64,000 nt of DNA from Brevibacterium limosum (GCF_011617705.1 NZ_CP050154.1:558001-622000), one strand, 5' to 3'. Shown: positions 18,995-26,871, numbered from the stretch's first letter. Translations and numbers: made by a program. The notes: a model not told the origin generated them from the sequence alone.

Positions 18995-20091
18995 CCTCCT
19001 CCCAGCCGGGTTCGGCCCAGCCCGCCCCGATCCCGTCGCCGGAGTCGACGACGTCGACGGCGGAACCGACGTCGAGCGGACGCCCCCTGTCGCCGACCGA
19101 GCAGCGCAATCCGGCCAGCTCCGGGCTCGATGACCTCGACACCCTCGGCGTCCTCCAGGTCCTCAACGCCGAAGACCACGCCGTGATCGACGCGGTCGCC
19201 GCGGCCCTCCCGCAGCTGGCCGAGCTCGTCGATACGAGCGCTACACGCATGCGCCGAGGCGGCCGTGTCCACTACTTCGGCGCGGGCACCTCGGGTCGAC
19301 TCGGCGTCCTCGACGCGAGCGAACTGCTGCCGACGTTCAACCTCGAACCGGGCCGGGTCATAGGGCATATCGCCGGTGGCCAGGCGGCCCTGGTCAACGC
19401 CGTCGAGAACGCCGAGGATTCCGGGGCCGACGGATCCGCGGCCGGTGGGGAGCTCGGGCCTGACGATGTGGCCATCGGCATCGCAGCCAGCGGTTCGACC
19501 CCGTACGTCGGCGGCGCGCTCGACGCGGCGCGGGCGAACGGCGCGCACACCGTGCTCATCTCGAACAACCCGCACGCACCCGTGGCCGAGCAGGCCGATG
19601 ACCATATCGTGCTCGACACCGGCCCCGAGGTGATCACCGGGTCGACGAGGCTCAAGGCCGGCACCGCTCAGAAGCTCACCCTCAACGGGTTCTCGACCGC
19701 GCTCATGGTCGCACTCGGCCGGACCTGGGACAACCTCATGGTTTCGGTCGTGGCGACGAACGCGAAGCTGCGCGAACGCACCGTGCGCATCCTCCGCGAG
19801 GCCGCTGACCTCGACGATGCCGACGCCCGGGAGCTGCTCGAGCGCTGCGATGGTGACCTCAAGACGGCGATCGTCGTCTCCTTCACCGAGGCGGCCCCCG
19901 CACTGGCCGCATCGACGCTGGAATCCCATGACGGTTCGGTCCGAGCCGCGATCGCCGAGCTCGTCGGGACAAGTGCGTCAGGCAATTCCGACCGGTCCGC
20001 CGCCCGCGCTCCGGGTGGAGCCGGTGGATCGGACGACGGCGGTCCGGGTGGAAGCACCAGGTCCGACGGTCCGGGTACCGTGGGCGCATGA
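18991..20091 (+). CDS. murQ: N-acetylmuramic acid 6-phosphate etherase
   Basis: The protein has 366 residues from the ATG at 18991, which overlaps the symporter stop; the frame is open upstream only because it shadows the symporter. After a ~35-residue Ser/Thr/Pro extension come T-E-Q-R-N-P-A-S, the SIS-domain motif F-G-A-G-T-S-G-R-L-G-V-L-D-A-S-E, I-A-A-S-G-S-T-P-Y, and T-G-S-T-R-L-K-A-G-T-A-Q-K. These residues bind the phosphosugar. MurQ removes the lactyl ether of MurNAc-6-P to give GlcNAc-6-P and D-lactate. The last ~40 residues are a Gly/Ser-rich tail not usual in the family. Confidence 0.95.
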   Translation: MTSSQPGSAQPAPIPSPESTTSTAEPTSSGRPLSPTEQRNPASSGLDDLDTLGVLQVLNAEDHAVIDAVAAALPQLAELVDTSATRMRRGGRVHYFGAGTSGRLGVLDASELLPTFNLEPGRVIGHIAGGQAALVNAVENAEDSGADGSAAGGELGPDDVAIGIAASGSTPYVGGALDAARANGAHTVLISNNPHAPVAEQADDHIVLDTGPEVITGSTRLKAGTAQKLTLNGFSTALMVALGRTWDNLMVSVVATNAKLRERTVRILREAADLDDADARELLERCDGDLKTAIVVSFTEAAPALAASTLESHDGSVRAAIAELVGTSASGNSDRSAARAPGGAGGSDDGGPGGSTRSDGPGTVGA

Positions 20092-21209
20092 GCCTCGTCC
20101 TCGGCATCGACATCGGCGGCACCGGCAGTCGGGTCGCGCTCGGCGAAGTCGATGTCGTTGCCGAACCACTCGGCAGCATCGACAGCGAGCCGACCGTGAA
20201 ACTTGGAACTGCCGTCGACACCGGCTTCGTCCCGCGCATCATCGACCAACTCACCGGCCCGCGCATCGAGATCGGGCCGAGCGGCAGCAACGTTCTCCGT
20301 ATGGTTCGGGAACTCGTGCGGACGGCCGCGGAGACCTGGCCCGACTGCTTCTCCGAGGTCACCGGCATCGGCATCGGAGCCACCGGCATCGCCTCCCTCG
20401 CCGAGGACCCGTCGGATGCGCTCGCCGCCATCTCCTCGGAGTTCGGGGTGTCGACAGTCGCCGCCATCGATGCCGTGACCGCTCACCTCGGCGCCCTCGG
20501 CGGAATCGGCGGGGCGATCACCGTGCTCGGGACCGGAGCCATCGCCATCGCCCACCAGGGTCCGGGCGATGACGGAGTTTGGCCATCCGACTGGTCACGT
20601 GCCGACGGCTGGGGCCACCTCTTCGGCGACCGCGGGGGAGGGGCGTGGCTGGGCCGCCACGGCCTCGAACTCGCTCTGCGCACCCATGACGGACTCGATG
20701 AGCGCGGGCGTGCACTGCTCGAGGCGGCCACCCATCGTTTCGGACCACCAGCCTCCTGGCCGAGCCAGTTCTACACCCGCAATGACCGAGCCGGACTGCT
20801 CGCCGAGTTCGCCGTCGACATCGCCGACTGCGCTCGCGCCGGTGACGTTGCTTCGGCCGAGCTGCTCCGCGGTGCCGGCAAGGAAGCCGCCTGCAGCGCC
20901 GTCGCCGCGGCGCGGACCGCCGACTCCGGTGGCAGATCATTCCGGGTCGGCCAGTGCGGCTCAACCAGCGCCGACGTCGTCTCGGAGCACGGCCGGACTG
21001 CCGATTCGCCGATCCGCATCGCGCTCACCGGGGGAGTCGCGGCCGCCGGTGGCCGCCTCGTCGAGGGATTCCGCACCGAAGCCGCACGTCTGCAACCGAA
21101 CGTCACCATCGTCGAGCCCGACGGCGGGCCGCTCGATGGTGCACTCACGCTCGGCCACCTCGGTGCCGGTGGGAAACTGCGTGCACAGGATCGGATCGTC
21201 TGGACCTGA
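20088..21209 (+). CDS. BadF/BadG-type sugar kinase, probable N-acetylglucosamine kinase
   Basis: The protein has 373 residues. The ASKHA-fold phosphate-1 motif G-I-D-I-G-G-T-G-S-R is at the N-terminus; V-L-G-T-G-A-I-A and G-D-R-G-G-G-A-W-L-G-R-H give the phosphate-2/BadF signature, and A-L-T-G-G-V-A-A the adenosine motif. Family members of this type in actinobacteria phosphorylate GlcNAc or glucosamine. It overlaps murQ by ATGA and ends the salvage operon, so GlcNAc released with MurNAc is the expected substrate (inference). No NagA, NagB or NagZ is in view. Confidence 0.85.
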   Translation: MSLVLGIDIGGTGSRVALGEVDVVAEPLGSIDSEPTVKLGTAVDTGFVPRIIDQLTGPRIEIGPSGSNVLRMVRELVRTAAETWPDCFSEVTGIGIGATGIASLAEDPSDALAAISSEFGVSTVAAIDAVTAHLGALGGIGGAITVLGTGAIAIAHQGPGDDGVWPSDWSRADGWGHLFGDRGGGAWLGRHGLELALRTHDGLDERGRALLEAATHRFGPPASWPSQFYTRNDRAGLLAEFAVDIADCARAGDVASAELLRGAGKEAACSAVAAARTADSGGRSFRVGQCGSTSADVVSEHGRTADSPIRIALTGGVAAAGGRLVEGFRTEAARLQPNVTIVEPDGGPLDGALTLGHLGAGGKLRAQDRIVWT

Positions 21210-21216
21210 CAGGGGC

Positions 21217-21813
21217 TCAGGTAACGCGAAACTCGAAAGAGTCGTCTCCGGCGACGACTTTTTCGAGTTTCGCGTCACCTGAAGCGAATTGAGCCCGTGC
21301 CGGCCGCACCATCCTCACTTCGCGCACGCCGTCGTACTCATCGGACTTGACGGTGCCGTCGGCGACGAAGCCGTTCTTCGAGTAGAAGGCCTGAGCGCGC
21401 GGATTCGGGTCGGCCACCCACAGCGCAGTCGTCACGGTCGGGTCGATGACGGCGTCGAGGAGGTCTTGGCCAACGCCCGTTCCGTGTATGGAGCGGTAGG
21501 CGTATAGGACGTAGAGGTGGCGGGCTTCGGGACGCGCGGTTCGGCTGAGCCCGCGCTCGGGGCCGCCGCACTCATCCTGGCTGTCTTCGACGCTGGGGCT
21601 TCCCGCATCCTCCGGCGGTCCGGACATTGCGATGCCGACGATCTCACCGTCGGATTCGGCGACGGCGCACGCGTATTTCTGCGGATCCGCCTCGGCGAGG
21701 ATCTGCGTCCACATCCGCTGTCGGCGATCGAGGAGATCGGGAGCATCGAGGAGGTCGTCGGGCATGATCCCGCGGTAGGCCTCGAGCCAGGTGTCGACGT
21801 GGACACGGGCCAT
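21217..21813 (-). CDS. GNAT-family N-acetyltransferase with questionable start and repeat-derived tail
   Basis: There are 198 codons from the ATG at 21813. GNAT features are H-L-Y-V-L-Y-A-Y-R-S with G-T-G-V-G-Q-D-L-L-D (acetyl-CoA loop) and N-P-R-A-Q-A-F-Y-S-K-N-G-F. The frame continues upstream with T-V-R-P-P-V-P-A-D-A-E-A, the normal GNAT N-terminus, back to a TAG at 21868-21870 with no ATG or GTG; a CTG at 21856 is the only near-start. The last ~20 codons (G-D-A-K-L-E-K-V-V-A-G-D-D) are encoded by the 64-bp palindromic repeat, so the original C-terminus may have been replaced. It may be intact, mis-started or decaying. Confidence 0.7.
   Translation of the reverse strand: MARVHVDTWLEAYRGIMPDDLLDAPDLLDRRQRMWTQILAEADPQKYACAVAESDGEIVGIAMSGPPEDAGSPSVEDSQDECGGPERGLSRTARPEARHLYVLYAYRSIHGTGVGQDLLDAVIDPTVTTALWVADPNPRAQAFYSKNGFVADGTVKSDEYDGVREVRMVRPARAQFASGDAKLEKVVAGDDSFEFRVT
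21218..21281. repeat. 64-bp palindromic intergenic repeat, copy 2
   Basis: Same length and nearly the same sequence as 15188-15251, with only a few differences. It starts 8 bp after the sugar-kinase stop and lies between two convergent genes, overlapping the end of the GNAT gene. A bidirectional terminator role is plausible. The two copies bracket the MurNAc operon about 6 kb apart. Confidence 0.85.
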
Positions 21814-21867
21814 GGCTTCGGCATCGGCGGGTACGGGTGGGCGGACAGTATGTGCCAGGACTGGATG

Positions 21868-22365
21868 CTACCGGCCGATCGATGCCGGAGGTACGGTCAT
21901 CGGCACGAAATATTCATCTGACTCCGACGGTCCCATGGTGCATGGGACGAGTGTACCGATGTTTGCCTGCTCACCGGCCGCTGCCGCGAACGCTTCGATG
22001 GCACGGAGAAGAGGCCGGCGGGCAGCCTCGCTGACCAAGTGCCGATCCGCGGCATGTCATCGACAGCACACCAACTGGCTCATAGACAGCACACCAAACT
22101 GACGCATCGACAGCACACCAACTGGCTCAAAGTGTGAGTGCCCAGCCTTAAAGCCGCTCTCCTGCGCTTTGAACCAGCTGTCACCTCCGCCGCCGAGGCA
22201 GTGGGCCGTAGACCGGTCGGCATTAGCGCGCATCCCATTTCCTCCGTCCGGATCGAGGTCTACGCTGGGAAACGAGCTCCAGCGCTCACTGAGTCAACGG
22301 TGCCGCCGGGCCCAGCACTCACTGAGTCAACAGCGTCGAAGCGCCGACCAGCCGAGGAGAGTGTC
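21868..22365. other. Gene-poor gap with short direct repeats
   Basis: No convincing gene is seen. A 23/24-bp unit, GACAGCACACCAACTGGCTC, occurs three times at about 22062, 22085 and 22109; the middle copy is altered at its end. The left half reads weakly as Arg-rich protein but has no supporting motif. The array is too short and its spacing too tight for CRISPR. The right end (22280-22331) carries a second, unrelated repeat described separately. Confidence 0.5.
22280..22331. repeat. Two 19-bp direct repeats 33 bp apart upstream of the monooxygenase
   Basis: CAGCRCTCACTGAGTCAAC occurs at 22280-22298 and 22313-22331, a spacing of 33 bp or about three helical turns. Each contains the palindromic core TGAGTCA. 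The copies end 34 bp before the monooxygenase ATG, so they could be an operator. They are also in the monooxygenase frame, where they would encode P-A-L-T-E-S-T twice if translation began upstream. Confidence 0.45.
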
Positions 22366-23736
22366 ATGTCCGATACCGACAGCACGCACGCCACCCGACA
22401 CGACACCGAACACGTCGATTGCGTCATCTCCGGAGGCGGCCCTGCCGGGATCGTCGCCGGTCTGCTGCTCGCTCGCGGCGGGGTGAAGGTCGTGGTGCTC
22501 GAGAAGCACGAGGACTTCTTCCGCGACTTCCGCGGTGACACCATCCACCCCTCGACCCTGCGACTGCTCGACGGGCTCGGTCTCTACCACGAGTTCGCCC
22601 GCATCGCGCATCGTCGCGTCGAGGGCGTGACCCTGGCCGGGAGGGACGGCGAGGACGTCCTGCTCGCCGACTTCACCCGCCTCGATCTGCCCCATCCGTT
22701 CATGACGATCGCACCCCAGTGGGACTTCCTCAACCTGCTTGCGAAGGCAGGGGAGTCCGAGCCGAACTTCGACCTGCGGATGGGTGTCGAGGCCGCCTCG
22801 TTGATCTGGGACGGCGACCGTGTGGTCGGTCTCCGTGTACGGAATTCCACGCTCGCCGAGGCGGTACCTCCGACTGAGGACACCGTCGGTCCCGGCGTGG
22901 AACCGACCACCAACGCCACCGTTTCTGCCCAACCAGCCACCCCGCACACCCTCGAATTCCGCGCCTCGCTCGTCATCGCCGCCGACGGGAGGTGGTCGAA
23001 GGCCCGGGCCGCGGCGGGGCTGTCCATGAGAGAGCTGCCGTCGACGATCGACGTGTGGTGGTTCCGCATCGACACCGAGGCGGTCCTGCCCGATTCCGTC
23101 GCGCCGCGGGGAGGTGACGGAGAGGTCTTCGTCGCGATTCCCCGCGACGGACACGTGCAGATCGCCCGCCTCATCCCGAAGGGTGCGGACGAGCGCCTGC
23201 GCGCCGAGGGCATCGAATCGCTGCGTGACGCAGTCGCCGCGACCTATCCGCAGCTGGCCGACGACGTCGGCGCCGTCGACTTCGATGATGTGAAGCTCCT
23301 CGACGTTCGCCGCAATGAGGCCAGACGATGGTTCGCCGACGGTCTGCTGTGCATCGGTGATTCCGCACATGCGATGAGCCCGCTCGGCGGGGTCGGGGTC
23401 AACCTAGCGGTACAGGACGGAGTCGCCGTCGCACGGATGCTCGCCGAACCGCTGCGCTCAGGAACGGTGAACTCGTCGGATCTGCGGCGCCTGCAGCTGA
23501 GACGACTCCCGACCACCCGGGCCGTCGGACTCCTGCAGTCGGGCATCCACCGGATGGTCGAACCCGCCGTTCACGGGCACCGTCCCATCCGACCACCGGC
23601 ACCGCTGGAGTGGCTGCTGACGACCTTTCCCGTGCTCACCCGAATACCGGCGCGCATCCTCGGCGTCGGCATCACCGCCGAACACGCCCCGGAGTTCGCC
23701 CGGCGCGAGGAACCGACCTTCGAAGGAGCACGATGA
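22366..23736 (+). CDS. FAD-dependent monooxygenase (PHBH/UbiH-type)
   Basis: The protein has 456 residues from the ATG at 22366, chosen for its GAGGAGAG ribosome site. Rossmann motif G-G-G-P-A-G-I-V-A-G-L-L-L-A near residues 24-37; the second FAD motif is L-C-I-G-D-S-A-H-A-M-S-P-L-G-G-V-G-V-N near 327-345. F-R-G-D-T-I-H-P-S-T-L is typical of the pentachlorophenol-monooxygenase-like subgroup. It hydroxylates or oxidises an unknown aromatic or polyketide substrate using NAD(P)H. The next gene, a GNAT acetyltransferase, overlaps by ATGA, which suggests modification or detoxification of one compound in two steps. Confidence 0.88.
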   Translation: MSDTDSTHATRHDTEHVDCVISGGGPAGIVAGLLLARGGVKVVVLEKHEDFFRDFRGDTIHPSTLRLLDGLGLYHEFARIAHRRVEGVTLAGRDGEDVLLADFTRLDLPHPFMTIAPQWDFLNLLAKAGESEPNFDLRMGVEAASLIWDGDRVVGLRVRNSTLAEAVPPTEDTVGPGVEPTTNATVSAQPATPHTLEFRASLVIAADGRWSKARAAAGLSMRELPSTIDVWWFRIDTEAVLPDSVAPRGGDGEVFVAIPRDGHVQIARLIPKGADERLRAEGIESLRDAVAATYPQLADDVGAVDFDDVKLLDVRRNEARRWFADGLLCIGDSAHAMSPLGGVGVNLAVQDGVAVARMLAEPLRSGTVNSSDLRRLQLRRLPTTRAVGLLQSGIHRMVEPAVHGHRPIRPPAPLEWLLTTFPVLTRIPARILGVGITAEHAPEFARREEPTFEGAR

Positions 23737-24302
23737 GCGAAATTCTGCGATTGCGTCCATTGGCGCACACCGATGAGGCGGAGCTGCGCAAGTTCCATGA
23801 GCAGCTGCGCGCCGACGACTTCGAATTCCTCCAGGCTGAGGGCACGTGGGACGACATCATCGCCACCTACGAGCGCGAGGCCCGCGGAATCGACCTTCCA
23901 CCGGGGCGAGTGCGTGCGGAATTCCTCGTCGCCGAGGTGGCCGACCATCCCGTCGGACGTACCTCCATCCGGTACGAACTCAACGATTTCCTATTCTCAC
24001 TGGGCGGGCACGTCGGCTATGCGGTGGCTCCGGAATTCCGTGGCCGAGGCTACGCTCAACAGATCCTGTCACGCTCGGTCGAACGTCTGCGAGCGAGCGG
24101 AATCACAAGTGTGCTCGTCACCTGCGATGAGACGAACGCCGCCTCGGCGAGGGTGATCGAGCGCTGCGGAGGAGTTCTCGAGGACGTGCGCGAAACCTGT
24201 GACGGTCCGGCCAAACGTCGCTACTGGATCGGCGCGGATTCCGGTTTTCCTCAATCGGTCTCGACGGTCACCACTAGTGCGACGGGGACGGCGGATCCGT
24301 AG
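23733..24302 (+). CDS. GNAT-family N-acetyltransferase
   Basis: The protein has 189 residues from the ATG at 23733 (overlaps the monooxygenase stop). L-R-L-R-P-L begins the fold; G-Y-A-V-A-P-E-F-R-G-R-G-Y-A-Q-Q-I-L near residues 93-110 is the acetyl-CoA-binding beta4-loop; T-C-D-E-T-N-A-A-S-A-R-V-I-E-R-C-G-G is the usual motif B. The R-Y-E-L-N-D-F-L segment and overall form match small-molecule/antibiotic-type acetyltransferases. Coupled to the flavin monooxygenase upstream. Substrate unknown. Confidence 0.88.
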   Translation: MSEILRLRPLAHTDEAELRKFHEQLRADDFEFLQAEGTWDDIIATYEREARGIDLPPGRVRAEFLVAEVADHPVGRTSIRYELNDFLFSLGGHVGYAVAPEFRGRGYAQQILSRSVERLRASGITSVLVTCDETNAASARVIERCGGVLEDVRETCDGPAKRRYWIGADSGFPQSVSTVTTSATGTADP

Positions 24303-24312
24303 AGTCACAGAC

Positions 24313-24564
24313 ATGAACTCATTATTCGACTCCATCCGCAAAATCGGTTTCCGTCGCGGTCCCGACCGCATCCTCGGTGGTATCGCCGGTGGCCTCGCCG
24401 AGGTGACCGGCGTCAATGTCTGGATCATGCGACTCATCGTCCTCGCCTCGTTCCTGCTCCCCGTGCTCGGAATCGGTGCCTACCTCGTCGCGTGGATCCT
24501 CACCCCGTGGCAGGACAATTCGATCCCGCTGCAGCAGGTCTTCGGCGGTCGTTCGCTTCAGTGA
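24313..24564 (+). CDS. PspC-domain membrane protein
   Basis: The protein has 83 residues. G-P-D-R-I-L-G-G-I-A-G-G-L-A is the PspC signature, followed by one hydrophobic segment (~35-62, I-M-R-L-I-V-L-A-S-F-L-L-P-V). PspC proteins sit in the membrane and take part in envelope-stress responses; small actinobacterial members often regulate neighbouring sensor kinases. The start lies close to a possible promoter, with almost no leader visible. It is 10 bp after the GNAT stop but has no clear ribosome site, so it may have its own promoter. Confidence 0.85.
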   Translation: MNSLFDSIRKIGFRRGPDRILGGIAGGLAEVTGVNVWIMRLIVLASFLLPVLGIGAYLVAWILTPWQDNSIPLQQVFGGRSLQ

Positions 24565-24695
24565 CGACTCGTGGCCTCCCCAGCCGGGGGACCTCCGGAC
24601 GCCATCGACTGCGCCCTTAGGACCTGAAGGCGCGCTGCTGAGGCGCAGCCACCGAAAAAACTGAGCACAGCGGGAATCCGTTGGGTCAGTCTGAC

Positions 24696-25169
24696 TCAGC
24701 TGATTCTGTGCATCTGTGAGGCCAGATGATGTGTCATCGGTTCCCCCACCGCCGCCATGGCGAAGCTGGTCGTGAGAATGTCTCCGGCCAGTTCGATTCG
24801 GCGCGTGGTCGCTTCGACACGCTTGGCCGTGCCCGCGTTGACCACCTGGGAGCGCAACTCGCAGGTGAAACCTTCTGCTGTCTTCGTCAGCGGGCCTTCA
24901 GCGAGTTCGACCTGCCCTGTGGGCTGAGCGAGGACGAATTCCACTCGCGTCCCATCGGCGATCCGCAGGTAACCGGTTTCCGTATGCATCGGTGCCCCGG
25001 CTGGCGACCAGGTCCTCTGCACGTAGTGGAGGAACGGCTTACACACATCGGTGAATGTCACCTCTTCCGTGTAGTCGAATGGCTCGATTGTCGGGTACTC
25101 GCCATGGCCGTCACCTCGCCAGGCTCCGAGTAGACCCGAGACGACCTCAAGCCCAGGATGCAATGTCAT
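24696..25169 (-). CDS. Nitrobindin-like heme-binding beta-barrel protein
   Basis: The protein has 157 residues, ATG preceded by AAAGGAAAG. L-L-G-A-W-R-G-D-G-H-G-E-Y-P is the nitrobindin/THAP4 signature (L-x-G-x-W-x-G-x-G-x-x-x-Y-P). T-E-T-G-Y-L-R and the C-terminal M-T-H-H-L-A-S-Q place the proximal His where expected. Nitrobindins bind ferric heme in a ten-strand barrel and isomerise peroxynitrite or scavenge NO. A second, more distant family member lies at 52962. The next gene upstream on this strand encodes an NTF2-fold protein. Confidence 0.85.
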   Translation of the reverse strand: MTLHPGLEVVSGLLGAWRGDGHGEYPTIEPFDYTEEVTFTDVCKPFLHYVQRTWSPAGAPMHTETGYLRIADGTRVEFVLAQPTGQVELAEGPLTKTAEGFTCELRSQVVNAGTAKRVEATTRRIELAGDILTTSFAMAAVGEPMTHHLASQMHRIS

Positions 25170-25190
25170 GACTCTTTCCTTCCGGTTCGA

Positions 25191-25649
25191 TCAGTCGGTG
25201 GTCCGCTTCTTGTAGTGGATCGCATTTCGGCCTTCGGGCAGCTTGATGTGTGTCTGCGCGCTGGGTTCGATATCGGTGTTCTGAGCCGCGACTGCGACCC
25301 AGCCGCCTGTGCGGCGTTCGAGTACAAAGGTGAAGATCCCGCGACGGTCGCCTGCCGGCTCGCCGGCAGGTGTGACCTGTCCGGTGAGGTGCCACCTGGC
25401 TTGGACGACTGCCGCATCTGCACCGACGAGTCGAGTTCGCGGTTCGTCCATGGTGATCCGTGAGCTCGGGAAGATGTGGGTGAAACCGAAAGTGTGGGCG
25501 TCACGGATATTCGCTCGATCGTGCCACCAGAGCCCCACCACGTTGACGAACTCGGCATCCTCGGCGAACAGATCGGCCAAAGCATCGGCATCTGCTCGGT
25601 TCCAAGCGTCCTCCCATTCGCTCACGACGGCTTCTGGAGTCTTCAGCAC
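25191..25649 (-). CDS. SnoaL/DUF4440-type NTF2-fold protein
   Basis: The protein has 152 residues from the GTG at 25649, which is preceded by AAAGGGGGAAC; a longer frame to 25730 starts with Cys/Gly-rich sequence that does not fit. The segment A-V-V-S-E-W-E-D-A-W-N-R-A-D-A-D-A-L-A-D-L-F-A-E-D-A-E-F is the classic opening of the SgcJ/EcaC-like NTF2 superfamily, followed by the usual G-x-x-H-D-R-A-N-I-R. These cone-shaped domains serve as small ligand-binding proteins or isomerases; function here is unknown. It is 21 bp upstream of the nitrobindin gene and probably co-transcribed with it. Confidence 0.8.
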   Translation of the reverse strand: MLKTPEAVVSEWEDAWNRADADALADLFAEDAEFVNVVGLWWHDRANIRDAHTFGFTHIFPSSRITMDEPRTRLVGADAAVVQARWHLTGQVTPAGEPAGDRRGIFTFVLERRTGGWVAVAAQNTDIEPSAQTHIKLPEGRNAIHYKKRTTD

Positions 25650-25862
25650 ACCTGTTCCCCCTTTGTATCGCGGTCCTCGTGCCCCGCAGCTCGGGTCTTC
25701 GGGCCAGATGCAAGCGGTGTCATCCTCCAATTGAACCAGCAGCCTGTGGAACCGCGAATGATTTCTCCCTCAACGGCGCAGGTGGATTCAGATGCGCAAG
25801 AATGAAGGTACGGGCGAAAGCGAATCCGCGGCACTGACCAATCGCTATCCGGCAGCCGATGA

Positions 25863-26045
25863 ATGGCAGGCGGTGTTGAGCCGTTCGACTTCGTGTTCAT
25901 CGACGCCGACAAGCCGAACAGCCCCGCCTATCTCGCAGCGGCCCTCGAACTCACACGCCCCGGCGCGGTGATCGCGATCGACAACGCCGTCCGTGACGGC
26001 GCGGACGTCGACGGTGATCCGAAGTCGGAAGCTGCGTCTACCTGA
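25863..26045 (+). pseudogene. Fragment of a class I SAM-dependent O-methyltransferase
   Basis: The 60-codon frame contains F-D-F-V-F-I-D-A-D-K-P-N-S-P-A-Y-L-A-A-A-L-E-L-T-R-P followed by G-A-V-I-A-I-D-N-A-V-R-D-G. This is the central metal/SAM-binding core of caffeoyl-CoA-type O-methyltransferases (full length ~210-220 residues). The first ~120 residues (SAM-binding G-x-G region) and the final ~40 are missing, and no matching sequence is seen in neighbouring frames. It is a gene remnant, cut on both sides, overlapping the end of the RDD gene by 8 bp. Confidence 0.75.
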
Positions 26046-26514
26046 CCTGCGGCGTCCTGAGGTAGACATCGATCGGATCCAGATCCATTGCGGGCGCGTG
26101 GAAGAACGTCCAGATGGCGAGCACGATGGTGATCGGGAAGAACGCGACGGCTGCATAACGTGTTATTCCCCGCCAGAAACCGACACGTCTGCCGCTGTGC
26201 TTGAGTGTGACGACTCCACACAGCGCTTGGCCGGGAGAGACGGTGCAACCGTAGAGAGCGCCGAAGAACAGTGCCATCAGCGGGTAGCTGATGAGTGCGA
26301 TTGCGGTGGCGACGTCGATCGAGATGATGTTGATCCCGGCGAGGGCAAAGGCAATGCCGAAGAGCATCCCGGTGAGGAAGATGACGAAGACCGAATCGAG
26401 GATCCTTGCCCGCCAGCGTCGAACCGATGGTGCCGGCGTCAGCGGACCGCGGTTACGCCAAGGACCGGGTCCGTGGAAGGCAAGCCCAGCCTGGGCTCGG
26501 TAGTTCGAACTCAT
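26038..26514 (-). CDS. RDD-family membrane protein
   Basis: The protein has 158 residues. R-R-W-R-A-R-I-L-D-S-V-F-V-I-F-L near 32-47 carries the Arg...Asp of the RDD family in TM1; hydrophobic segments follow at ~48-64, ~68-85 and ~118-135. C-T-V-S-P-G-Q-A-L-C-G-V is the family's second conserved block (usually G-x-S-P-G-K-x-x-x-G), and R-R-V-G-F-W-R-G-I-T-R-Y the third. Some members are Na+/H+ antiporters, but most have unknown function. It is transcribed away from the tRNA-Lys integration locus. Confidence 0.8.
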   Translation of the reverse strand: MSSNYRAQAGLAFHGPGPWRNRGPLTPAPSVRRWRARILDSVFVIFLTGMLFGIAFALAGINIISIDVATAIALISYPLMALFFGALYGCTVSPGQALCGVVTLKHSGRRVGFWRGITRYAAVAFFPITIVLAIWTFFHAPAMDLDPIDVYLRTPQVR

Positions 26515-26743
26515 TGTTCTTATCTCTCTCGCCGTCGCAACGGCTCAGCTGTTGGGCCTGTCGGCAGAATTGTGTCTGTCTGTGAAGTGGCCCCTCCCAG
26601 ACATTTTCCGGAGCCGACCGCGAACTGTGTCGTCGGCAGTGATCTGCTGACGACGTCGACTCTATGCGATTGCCTGTCTGCAGAGGGTGTTCGTCAGGAA
26701 ACATCCCGTGTCACTTCCGGTACAGCCGTTGTCGTGTGCCCGT

Positions 26744-26808
26744 TTGTGGTCGATGCGCCGAGGAGAATCCATCGATTCCGCAGATATGCCTCGGCGCATC
26801 GACCACAA
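26744..26808. terminator. Long hairpin: perfect 20-bp stem with nested inner stem
   Basis: Left arm TTGTGGTCGATGCGCCGAGG (26744-26763) pairs perfectly with 26789-26808. The 25-nt loop holds a second small stem, GAATC-catc-GATTC. It may be a strong terminator or a dispersed palindromic element like those at 15188, 41259 and 56360. Confidence 0.6.
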
Positions 26809-26871
26809 TCAGGGACTGAAGGAGGTGCTTCGAGAGGGGAAACGAGCTGTCAGATAAGCAGGGAATGAGAA

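Noticed and set aside
22062-22130. CRISPR array
   Set aside because: Three units of ~23 bp follow each other with essentially no spacer and no cas genes are nearby.
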